From UBA6120 sp964495145 (lineage in GTDB: Bacteria; Bacillota_I; Bacilli_A; RFN20; CAG-826): DNA of 7,013 nt. Location of the stretch: positions 1 through 7,013 of the forward strand of contig CAZBUP010000046.1 in assembly GCA_964495145.1 (NCBI GenBank). The letters run 5' to 3'. Position 1 is the first letter of the stretch. Each line of letters begins with the position of its first letter. This document shows positions 1 to 5,888 of this stretch, piece by piece. A model generated the notes under the pieces. That model had not been told where the DNA came from, searched no databases, and was given only the letters and a program-made list of their open reading frames with translations. Both the position numbers and the translations under genes were made by a program.

Positions 1-827
1 CCGCTGATGGTGGCATTAGTCTTTATAACGTTACCAATGACTCCGGCAACCGCGAGCGATTCGATGATACCACGAACCGGAACTCCGCGATGCTTGTGTA
101 GATAATAAAGGACAGCCGGCAGTACACCCGAAGCCCCGCAGGTCGGAGCGGTAACAATCACGCCTCCGGAGGCATTCTCTTCACTGGCCGCGAAGGCATA
201 AGCGGAAACCAAACGTATGAGTTTGGCGGTATCGGTTTCTTCTCGTTTGGCCCGGTCGATCAAGACTTTCGCTTTACGAACGACTTTCAACGGACCCGGC
301 AAGAGCCCTTCGGTGACCAAACCCTTTTCAACCGTTCGACGCATCTGCCGCCATATGCTCGTCAAAAAAGCATCAATGTCGGGTTCGTAGTGTTTGGCGT
401 ATTCATAGAGCGAATAACTATGGGAAACACAAAAGGCTTTGATTTCCCCAAAGCTCTTTTCAGGATAGACGTCATCGATGTCATGTTCTTCGGCACCAAA
501 GAGAATGTCGCCCCCTCCGATGCTGCGCACTTCGATGGTATCAAGAAGAAGTTCGTCATTATATACTTCGAACGTCATGAAATTGGGGTGCTTATGAATA
601 TCGATCTTGTATGAGAAGGTAACTGGGATTGGATTGAGCTTTTGCTTGACGATGGCGTCGGTCAAATGGCCATTCCCAGTCAAAGCCAAGGAATTATACA
701 GGGTGACCACATAGCGATTGGCTTCGGGATGTTTCTTGCGGATAATCTCCGAGGCGAAACCCGGTCCCATGGTATGCGACGATGAAGGACCATGTCCGAT
801 CTTGAATAGTTTTTTTAATGATTGCAT
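1..827 (-). CDS. sdaA: L-serine dehydratase, single-chain, iron-sulfur type (partial, 3' end missing)
   Basis: Cytosolic enzyme that deaminates L-serine to pyruvate and ammonia with a [4Fe-4S] cluster. The 275 complete codons visible cover the N-terminal beta domain (about residues 1-145), which opens with the hallmark GHGPSSSHTMGP at 11-22 and has RSIGGGDILF at 101-110. The start of the alpha domain (from about 150) follows, with ENASGG at 217-222, TAPTCGASGVLPA at 226-238 and NATISG at the window edge. The two domains are fused in one chain, unlike the separate sdaAA/sdaAB pair of Bacillus. The expected cluster cysteines, starting in the GAEVGCQGE-type motif just after NATISG, lie outside the window, so cluster binding cannot be checked. 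The start ATG (827-825) follows GGAGG at 836-832 with a short 4-nt spacer and agrees with the family N-terminus. It is separated from the upstream gene by 235 bp and probably has its own promoter. The frame shows no break. Confidence 0.95.
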   Translation of the reverse strand, partial: MQSLKKLFKIGHGPSSSHTMGPGFASEIIRKKHPEANRYVVTLYNSLALTGNGHLTDAIVKQKLNPIPVTFSYKIDIHKHPNFMTFEVYNDELLLDTIEVRSIGGGDILFGAEEHDIDDVYPEKSFGEIKAFCVSHSYSLYEYAKHYEPDIDAFLTSIWRQMRRTVEKGLVTEGLLPGPLKVVRKAKVLIDRAKREETDTAKLIRLVSAYAFAASEENASGGVIVTAPTCGASGVLPAVLYYLHKHRGVPVRGIIESLAVAGVIGNVIKTNATIS

Positions 828-883
828 ATAGCCTCCGCGACGCGAGAGAACAGTTAACCATTCCCTTTGATCATTAATGCTTT

Positions 884-902
884 CATTGGAACAATGCCAA
901 TG
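884..902. promoter_or_regulatory. Inverted repeat CATTGG-N7-CCAATG upstream of sdaA, possible operator
   Basis: A perfect 6+6 bp inverted repeat with a 7-bp spacer lies in the sdaA leader, directly after the predicted transcription start. Its position between the candidate -10 box (916-911) and the ribosome binding site suits a repressor site. In RNA it could also form a 6-bp hairpin with a 7-nt loop, but no U-run follows, so it is not a terminator. The function is inferred only from symmetry and position. Confidence 0.3.
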
Positions 903-910
903 TCCCATTG

Positions 911-939
911 ATTATAAATACTATTAGCGTTCATGCAGC
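911..939 (-). promoter_or_regulatory. Candidate sigma-A type promoter for sdaA
   Basis: On the minus strand a perfect TATAAT -10 box sits at 916-911. At a 17-bp spacing the -35 position (939-934) reads GCTGCA. A slightly further TTGCTG (941-936) keeps the TTG of the consensus at 19-bp spacing. The -35 is therefore weak, and activation or another sigma contact may be needed. Predicted transcription would start near 904, giving a leader of about 77 nt before the sdaA ATG. Confidence 0.4.
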
Positions 940-957
940 AAAAAACATCAGAAAAGT

Positions 958-985
958 AAAAAAGGGATGGATACATATCAAACCC
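958..985 (-). terminator. Weak candidate terminator after the SDR gene
   Basis: Minus-strand sequence GGG (985-983, read as the complement of ccc), an inner GATA/TATC pairing, CCC (966-964) and then a run of six T (963-958). The stem is short and interrupted, and it lies about 78 nt past the dehydrogenase stop codon. The T-run is the best argument for it. It is a poor match to a strong intrinsic terminator. Confidence 0.2.
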
Positions 986-1062
986 TGGAGGTCTTTAATA
1001 GATTGATGAGCAACGCCAAATGATGACGAGAAGATGTATTTAATAGAACTTCATAGATTAGT

Positions 1063-1977
1063 TCAAATATCGAAACGTACCTTCGTCAGTTGTTCTGATA
1101 AATCCCACAATCGATGAGCGTCTTTCAGGCTATGGGAAGCTTTGCTTGATTTGACCAGTTTCGGCGGCCGGGGTCTGTTTTTGGTACCATCCGGTCCGTA
1201 ATAGGAACCGCTTATCGCGTTTGGATCTACGCAAGCACGTATTTCGGGAAGCGCTCCTTGATAAGCGGTTTTTGATAATGTGAATAACATGGTGAAGAAA
1301 GGAGCGAATATCCCTTTCTTATTCATGTATCTTCCTAAATTGGTGGAGGCCACTCCGGGATGAGCCGCCAGGACTTTAATGTCAAGGTGTTTTGATTGAA
1401 TCCGCCGATTCAGTTCGTAAGTGAATAACAGATTCGACAGCTTGCTGCGTCCGTATGATCTTAGTTTTCCGTAGCGACCATGTTCGAATAGATAATTGTC
1501 AAAATCCATTCTTCCCAATCTATGAGCATGGCTGCTGACATTGACAATTCTTGAACCAGGGGTATTTTTTAGGTAATCGAATAGCTGCGCAGTCAAGGCA
1601 AAATGGCCGAGGTGGTTGATGCCGTTTTGGAGTTCAAAGCCATCTTCGGTCAGTCCATAAGGCACGGTCATGATGCCGGCGTTATTTAGAAGGATATCCA
1701 GTGATTGATATTTTTGTTTGAAGTTTGTTGCGAAAGTTTTGATGGAAGCCAAACTGGATAGATCCAATTCGATTACGTCGATGATCCCGTTATTAGTTTC
1801 CTTTAAGATGGTGTTTTTAGCTTCGTTGGCCCGCCGGGCTGAACGGCAAGCCAAGATGACGGTGGCGTTGTGCCTAGCGAAAACCTTGGCCGCTTCAAAC
1901 CCTAGTCCAGAGTTACCCCCTGTAACGATGATAACCTTATTGTTCAAATCGCCAATATTTTCGACGTTCCAATCCAT
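1063..1977 (-). CDS. Short-chain dehydrogenase/reductase, retinol-dehydrogenase/WWOX-like
   Basis: A 304-residue classical SDR, probably a cytosolic NAD(P)H-dependent oxidoreductase acting on a carbonyl or alcohol of unknown identity. The Rossmann fold is clear: the cofactor loop TGGNSGLG at 19-26, ACRSARR at 43-49 (an arginine after strand 2 favours NADP(H)), a conserved D at 72 (LDLSS) and NNAG at 98-101. The catalytic set is present: N121 in NHLGHF, a serine in NVSS (148/149), Y175 and K179 in YGRSK. AHPGV at 205-209 follows, and the C-terminal tail is like that of retinol dehydrogenases and WWOX-type reductases, although a bacterial homolog need not use retinoids. Length is normal for the family. 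The start ATG follows AAGGAG (1991-1986) with an 8-nt spacer. The gene stands alone: 235 bp precede sdaA on one side and a 551-bp gene-poor stretch lies on the other, so it is probably monocistronic. No substrate can be named. Confidence 0.92.
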   Translation of the reverse strand: MDWNVENIGDLNNKVIIVTGGNSGLGFEAAKVFARHNATVILACRSARRANEAKNTILKETNNGIIDVIELDLSSLASIKTFATNFKQKYQSLDILLNNAGIMTVPYGLTEDGFELQNGINHLGHFALTAQLFDYLKNTPGSRIVNVSSHAHRLGRMDFDNYLFEHGRYGKLRSYGRSKLSNLLFTYELNRRIQSKHLDIKVLAAHPGVASTNLGRYMNKKGIFAPFFTMLFTLSKTAYQGALPEIRACVDPNAISGSYYGPDGTKNRPRPPKLVKSSKASHSLKDAHRLWDLSEQLTKVRFDI

Positions 1978-1991
1978 AACCGTCGCTCCTT

Positions 1992-2004
1992 AAGACGCCG
2001 TCTT
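1992..2004. promoter_or_regulatory. Perfect dyad AAGACG-N-CGTCTT touching the SDR ribosome binding site
   Basis: A 13-bp perfect inverted repeat abuts the AAGGAG of the SDR gene. In the minus-strand transcript it can fold as a 5-bp AAGAC/GUCUU stem with a GGC loop immediately upstream of the Shine-Dalgarno sequence, which could tune ribosome access. It could equally be a protein-binding dyad. No experimental-type evidence is visible. Confidence 0.25.
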
Positions 2005-2022
2005 GTTTTGATATTAACACAT

Positions 2023-2037
2023 TCAAGATAGACTTGA
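2023..2037. promoter_or_regulatory. Inverted repeat TCAAG-N5-CTTGA in the SDR leader
   Basis: A 5+5 bp perfect inverted repeat with a 5-bp spacer lies just downstream of the start expected from the candidate SDR promoter (-10 at 2058-2053). The position would suit a repressor binding site. At this length it may occur by chance. Confidence 0.2.
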
Positions 2038-2052
2038 GTCCGGCCTTCGTTA

Positions 2053-2081
2053 ATTATAAAACCTTTCTTGGCATCGTTGAA
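2053..2081 (-). promoter_or_regulatory. Candidate promoter of the SDR gene
   Basis: The minus strand carries a perfect TATAAT at 2058-2053, with TTCAAC (2081-2076) 17 bp upstream as a weak -35 that matches three of six consensus bases. Transcription would begin near 2046, giving a leader of about 70 nt that contains two small dyads and the AAGGAG site. It overlaps the apparent 5' part of the decayed plus-strand gene, so one of the two readings may be weaker than it looks. Confidence 0.35.
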
Positions 2082-2487
2082 TTTTCGTGCACCCGGCCGT
2101 GAGCGATTCCCTGATGGCGCTTGAATACCTCTATCAGATGAATGGCGACAAGGAATTCGATGCCGAGAACCTATACGGTAAAAAGACCGACACGCTCAAA
2201 CTGCATATCGATGGCGACGGCAGCCCCAGCAAACTTTTATTCATCGCTTTTGATAAAAGATATTTGGCTAATGGTTTTTATCATACTAAGAACGACACCC
2301 ATTTCATATCGAAATAATCCTAGACGGACCTTCTTAATAATCATGCAGGTTGGGTTTCCAATCTCTCCAACAAAATAACACCGGACCAATCCTATTCCGA
2401 TAACGGATAAAAACCCGTATTCATCACAAGTTTAGCGAAAAGTGAAGATGCGGGATTTTAATATAAAAATAGTGGTACTGATAACAG

Positions 2488-2526
2488 AAAAACAGTTCTT
2501 TGGAAACAAAGGCGCTGGATATCCAG
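2488..2526 (-). terminator. Weak hairpin region after the LacI-family gene
   Basis: Two bases past the regulator's stop codon is a perfect 12-bp palindrome, CTGGATATCCAG (2526-2515), able to form a 4-bp GC-rich stem with an ATAT loop. It is followed by a 5-bp CTTTG/CAAAG hairpin (2511-2498) and, a few bases later, a run of five T (2492-2488). As the end of the operon this is a reasonable place for a terminator, but the stems are short and the T-run is not directly adjacent, so efficiency is doubtful. Confidence 0.25.
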
Positions 2527-2528
2527 AG

Positions 2529-3557
2529 TCATTTTTCCATAATGGTATTCTTGATTTTTGTAACGCTTGATCGTTCGCTTAGGGTTGGCAGCAGAACATA
2601 GTTGTTGTGATCAGGGATTCCCTTAAGATTATTTAGAATAATCTCGCATGCTTTAGAGGCCAGCGCTTCGGTTGATTGTTTGAGGCTAGTTAACGGTACA
2701 TCAAGTGTCGAAGAGAAGATCAAGTCGTCGAAACCGACCACCGAAATATCGTCGGGGATTGATTTATGCATCTCACGACAAGCTTTATAAAAACCATATG
2801 CCATCATATCATTAGACACGAATACGGCGCTAACGCTGGCAGTCCTTAAAAGTTTCAACCCGGCTTCATAACCGCTATCAAACGTGTATGAACCAGTCGT
2901 CACTTTCGTTTCATCAAATGAAATGCCATTATCAATGAGCGCCTCTTTATAACCCGAAAGACGATCTTGTGATGACATGACTTTGTTTGGCCCGCTAATG
3001 CAGCCAATTGAACGATGACCGTTGTCGATTAGGTGTTTCGTGGCCAGATAAGCGCCTTTGAAATTATCTATTGCCACATGAGGGAAAGGCATCGCATCAC
3101 TCCAACGGTCAATTGCGACGCAGGCGATGTCGAGTTTCTGCAACCGTTCAAGTCGTTTCTTGTCGAATAGAGATTCGTTAGAAACGCATATCAGCAACGC
3201 ATCAACATTATGACTCAAGAGCAGGTCGATATATTTTTCTTCTTCCTCGGCTTGATCTGAGGTGTTGCATAAAATAAGGCCATATCCGAATTCCTTAAGC
3301 CTGTTTTCGATGAATTTCGCCGTTTCGGCAAAAAAGTAATTCGTGATATCCGGCAAAATCAAACCGATAATATTCGTCCGTTTGGTTGCTAGGCCACGCG
3401 CGAGCGAGTTTGGATGATAATGATGCTCTTTAGCCAATCTAAGCACGTTTTGACGAGTTTTTTCCGAAACGCGAATTGATTTCCCATTCAAAATCATTGA
3501 GATTGTCGCAATTGACAAATTGGTTTTTTCGGCGAGAGTTTTTAGTGTTGCGCGCAT
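2529..3557 (-). CDS. LacI/GalR-family transcriptional regulator (RbsR-like)
   Basis: A dimeric DNA-binding repressor of 342 residues, the normal length for the family. The N-terminal LacI helix-turn-helix covers about residues 3-26 (TLKTLAEKTNLSIATISMILNG), followed by the hinge helix with YHPNSLARGLATKRT at 47-61. The periplasmic-binding-protein-like sensor domain runs from IIGLILPDITNYFF (63-76) to the end. It includes AIDR at 148-151, QDRLSGY at 197-203, SND at 248-250 and SVVGFDD at 272-278, which line the ligand cleft in RbsR- and PurR-type proteins. The frame extends upstream to a GTG at 3596, but that start would overlap ribokinase by 29 bp and add 13 non-family residues. The ATG at 3557 has GAGG 8 nt upstream and begins with a standard LacI N-terminus. 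It is the last gene of the ribokinase operon, 10 bp after rbsK, so it probably senses ribose or a nucleoside-derived ligand and autoregulates. The operator would be beyond the window. Confidence 0.95.
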   Translation of the reverse strand: MRATLKTLAEKTNLSIATISMILNGKSIRVSEKTRQNVLRLAKEHHYHPNSLARGLATKRTNIIGLILPDITNYFFAETAKFIENRLKEFGYGLILCNTSDQAEEEEKYIDLLLSHNVDALLICVSNESLFDKKRLERLQKLDIACVAIDRWSDAMPFPHVAIDNFKGAYLATKHLIDNGHRSIGCISGPNKVMSSQDRLSGYKEALIDNGISFDETKVTTGSYTFDSGYEAGLKLLRTASVSAVFVSNDMMAYGFYKACREMHKSIPDDISVVGFDDLIFSSTLDVPLTSLKQSTEALASKACEIILNNLKGIPDHNNYVLLPTLSERSSVTKIKNTIMEK

Positions 3558-3565
3558 AGATGGTT

Positions 3566-3569
3566 CCTC
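3566..3569 (-). promoter_or_regulatory. Ribosome binding site that fixes the LacI-family start
   Basis: GAGG on the minus strand overlaps the TGA stop of ribokinase (3570-3568) and lies 8 nt before the ATG at 3557-3555. This supports the internal ATG over the upstream GTG at 3596 and suggests that ribosomes finishing ribokinase re-initiate on the regulator gene. Confidence 0.6.
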
Positions 3570-4476
3570 AATGTTGAAAGCAATCGACCTCGGCACGAGT
3601 CGGAATTGCTTGCTGGGCTCCTTTGCGGGTGACGGTTATCGCTGCGCATATTGCAGCACGGTTGATTGATTCGGGAATGCCATTTCCAAATGATAATTCA
3701 GCGGCGATCGTTCCGACAAAAGCATCGCCGGCCGCAGTTGTGTCAATGGCAGTCACTAGAACCGCATCATACGTTTTTATTTGTTTGCCGTCGTGGTACA
3801 TGCCACCACGACATCCAAGTGTCACAATCACAAAACCCACGCCGAGGTCCATTAGTTTGTGGGCGCAAGTTTCAGGTTTATATTGGGTGGCTTCATTACC
3901 GGCGATTGCCTGTAGTTCCCATTCGTTGGCAATTAAAACATCAATGCACGATAGTAAATCCCGCGACAATGCGTAGCGAGCCGGAGCCGGATTAACGATT
4001 ACCGTCATACCGATTTTGTGAGCAATCGGAATAATCGCTTTAATTGTTGCTTCGGCAATTTCAAATTGGACCAATAAGATGTCGCCCTTTTTGGCATTGC
4101 GAGATAAATCGTCAACCGCTTCGTCAACCCCATAGGCATAATTGGCTCCGCCATAAGTGATAATACGATTGTCATGATCGCATAGAGTAATCATCGCAAT
4201 GCCGCTCGGAAGCCGTTTTGTGTGGATATGCTGACAATCAACGCCGTATGAGGCGACGCTTTCAATTATTTCTTTGCCGAAAATGTCGTCGCCAACAGCT
4301 CCTAGCATTATCGTATTCGCCCCTTGTTTAGCCGAGGCGACAGCTTGGTTGGCTCCCTTCCCGCCGGGGTTGGTAAAGAAATCTAGCCCGGAAACCGTTT
4401 CTCCCGGCCGAGGAAATGTATTCGTTTCAATGACGAGATCCATGTTCAAGCTTCCAAGCACGAATACCGTTTTCAT
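3568..4476 (-). CDS. rbsK: Ribokinase (PfkB family)
   Basis: Cytosolic kinase that phosphorylates D-ribose with ATP to ribose 5-phosphate, feeding the pentose phosphate pathway and nucleotide synthesis. The 302 residues match ribokinase length. Family marks run in order: GSLNMDLV (8-15), the substrate motif GGKGANQA (38-45), NPAPA (162-166), the Mg/phosphate motif NEWE (184-187), VTLGCRGG (218-225) and the anion-hole/catalytic motif DTTAAGDAFVG (245-255), with D251 the probable catalytic base and D245 near the monovalent-cation site. GSLNMD and GGKGANQA favour ribokinase over fructokinase or adenosine kinase, but deoxyribose or a related pentose cannot be excluded. The start ATG overlaps the previous stop as ATGA, and AAGGAGG sits 7 nt upstream inside the ARH-like gene, so translation is probably coupled. 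No ribose pyranase (rbsD) or ribose-type transporter is seen here. The ribose probably comes from cleavage of an imported ribosylated compound. Confidence 0.94.
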   Translation of the reverse strand: MKTVFVLGSLNMDLVIETNTFPRPGETVSGLDFFTNPGGKGANQAVASAKQGANTIMLGAVGDDIFGKEIIESVASYGVDCQHIHTKRLPSGIAMITLCDHDNRIITYGGANYAYGVDEAVDDLSRNAKKGDILLVQFEIAEATIKAIIPIAHKIGMTVIVNPAPARYALSRDLLSCIDVLIANEWELQAIAGNEATQYKPETCAHKLMDLGVGFVIVTLGCRGGMYHDGKQIKTYDAVLVTAIDTTAAGDAFVGTIAAELSFGNGIPESINRAAICAAITVTRKGAQQAIPTRAEVDCFQH

Positions 4477-5888
4477 CTCCGCTCCTCCTTATTACGCAAT
4501 TTACGAGCAAGCGAAACGGTTAGTTCCGCCACTTCCAAGATGCTCATTTGTTTATGACCGCGAATATAAGTATCAAGCCGGTCTCCAAGCGGTTCCTTCC
4601 AATGCTTTTCAATGGAAGCCAACCCATTTTGAATCCCGAGAACCGTACCGATTTGAGCGGCGTTGCAATCGACATCATAGCCGAGATGACAGCAAATCGA
4701 TATCGTGTCGGTAAAAGACCCTTGACCATACCAAAGGGAAACGACTTCGGCAGCGGCATTAGGATAAGCGTGAATCCAGTTATACCGCTCAAATCTTGTG
4801 CGGCATGAATCCCACGCATCTTCCCACCGTTCGTTTTTTAAACAACTATCATATGCGTATTCGATGACGGAACGGTATTCGCTGTGTCTAGGGATTAAGT
4901 CAATGACGTCACGGAGCAATTTTCGAATATCGGACACGACATAGGCTCCGGCGGCCAATAGAGCATTGAACACTTCGCCAAGCACGCCGTTATTGTAGTG
5001 AGATACGACGCCATCCATGAATGCGTAACGGGCAGCTTCCTGATAATTGCCCGGTACAATCATTCCACAGACGACGCCGCGCATTTGAGCGCCGATCCAT
5101 TCGCGATATGGATTATGGAGTTTGCCTGAATCAGGCGGATATATTCCCATCTTAATGTTCTTGAGGGCCCACTCTTCCGCCGACCAGCCAAAGGGGACTA
5201 GCGCAGCCCATTCCTCGGCGATATCTGCCGAGCACAGCTTATCCTCTTTTCGCTGCAGGGCCTGTAAAAAGGCGATTTCGTATGTAATGTCATCGTTATA
5301 TGTATTTGGCTTTCTGACATAATCGCGGATTGTTCCAAATGACTTCTTTATCGCTTCCGGAGTATATCCTTCAACCGCGGTACCGACCGCTCCTCCGATG
5401 ATTTGCGCAATCCATCCGGCATGGGTCGCTTCCAGATATGACGGATCGTTAATGTCATAAGAGGTGGCCTTTGGGAATTCCACATCATCAAGATATTGCT
5501 CAAATGTTTCATATTGTCGATATGTCCAATACGGATGGCTTAAAAGTTTTGGCGCATTATTCAGGGCGTTCCAAATGCGCCAGGTAATGCGATTAAGCCC
5601 GATCATGTCGCCCTTTTCCAGGAGTTCGATTCCTTCAGGGAGCAAACGTTCGGCTTTGCTCACGTCATAACCCATGTTTTCCATATCTTGAACAGCCCCA
5701 AAAATCACGCGTTCAGGAGCTCCCGATCCAGGAACGTTTGATTGCCATTTCATCTTAAGAAAGACATCATCCATATCTTCGATATGCTGAGCGAAATTCC
5801 AGCCTTGTTCCTCATCGCTTAAGACAACCGGTTTCGCCGCTTCCATCAACCGTTTTTCAGACAGCCAAGCTTTAAATGTTTCTTTCAT
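4473..5888 (-). CDS. ADP-ribosylglycohydrolase (ARH/DraG) family hydrolase with N-terminal extension
   Basis: A 471-residue protein with no signal peptide. The C-terminal part (about 155-465) has the ARH/DraG pattern: a glycine/alanine-rich opening WIAQIIGGAVGTAVEG (159-174), the first metal motif NDDIT (198-202) and the second metal motif GYDVDCNAAQIGTVLG (403-418). D199, D200, D405 and D407 would hold the two-metal centre that hydrolyses ribosyl bonds. Compared with the usual TDDT and DxDT motifs, N198 replaces Thr, I201 replaces the last Thr and C408 replaces Thr. Residues 1-155 precede the ARH fold, are rich in W and Y between about 100 and 135, and match no domain I can name. The start ATG has AAAGGAG 7 nt upstream and overlaps the permease gene by 17 nt; its end overlaps rbsK by 4 nt. 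Position between nucleoside-type permeases and ribokinase suggests it cleaves an imported ribosylated compound to free ribose, rather than reversing protein ADP-ribosylation. The substrate is unproven. Confidence 0.88.
   Translation of the reverse strand: MKETFKAWLSEKRLMEAAKPVVLSDEEQGWNFAQHIEDMDDVFLKMKWQSNVPGSGAPERVIFGAVQDMENMGYDVSKAERLLPEGIELLEKGDMIGLNRITWRIWNALNNAPKLLSHPYWTYRQYETFEQYLDDVEFPKATSYDINDPSYLEATHAGWIAQIIGGAVGTAVEGYTPEAIKKSFGTIRDYVRKPNTYNDDITYEIAFLQALQRKEDKLCSADIAEEWAALVPFGWSAEEWALKNIKMGIYPPDSGKLHNPYREWIGAQMRGVVCGMIVPGNYQEAARYAFMDGVVSHYNNGVLGEVFNALLAAGAYVVSDIRKLLRDVIDLIPRHSEYRSVIEYAYDSCLKNERWEDAWDSCRTRFERYNWIHAYPNAAAEVVSLWYGQGSFTDTISICCHLGYDVDCNAAQIGTVLGIQNGLASIEKHWKEPLGDRLDTYIRGHKQMSILEVAELTVSLARKLRNKEERR

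Larger units (their letters stand above)
2016..2461 (+). pseudogene. Probable decayed gene, unknown product
   Basis: This lies on the opposite strand to all intact genes. The longest open part is 2087-2317 (76 codons from GTG). Its first two thirds use ordered, C/G-ending codons typical of real coding DNA and encode a soluble-looking peptide (for example SDSLMALEYLYQM near its start). There is no Shine-Dalgarno sequence before the GTG. Upstream, a different frame reads sensibly up to the TTTT run at 2082-2085 (ending FLGIVEF), and one extra T there would join the two frames. Downstream the same frame as 2087 continues in protein-like form through stops at 2315, 2321 and 2408 until TAA at 2459-2461. 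The simplest explanation is a gene fragment broken by one frameshift and three nonsense changes. I do not recognise the family. A short real gene at 2087-2317 or chance openness remain possible, and the boundaries are approximate. Confidence 0.35.

Noticed and set aside
390..614. Open plus-strand frame of 74 codons
   Set aside because: It is antisense to the serine dehydratase gene, whose protein motifs are unmistakable in the opposite strand. It has no recognisable family features.
1718..1993. Open plus-strand frame of 91 codons
   Set aside because: It is antisense to the SDR cofactor-binding region and reflects the codon pattern of that gene.
2142..2378. Overlapping plus-strand frame of 78 codons in the gap
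   Set aside because: It is a different frame of the same DNA as 2087-2317, has no ribosome binding site and shows less coding-like codon use.
3623..3995. Two overlapping plus-strand frames of 109 and 117 codons
   Set aside because: Both are shadows of ribokinase, which carries all its family motifs on the minus strand.
4274..4819. Plus- and minus-strand alternative frames over the rbsK/ARH junction
   Set aside because: They overlap well-supported coding sequence in other frames and show no independent start signals or domains.
5122..5670. Two plus-strand frames of 66 and 68 codons inside the ARH-like gene
   Set aside because: They are antisense shadows; the residues look random and include clusters of Ser and Arg typical of reverse frames.
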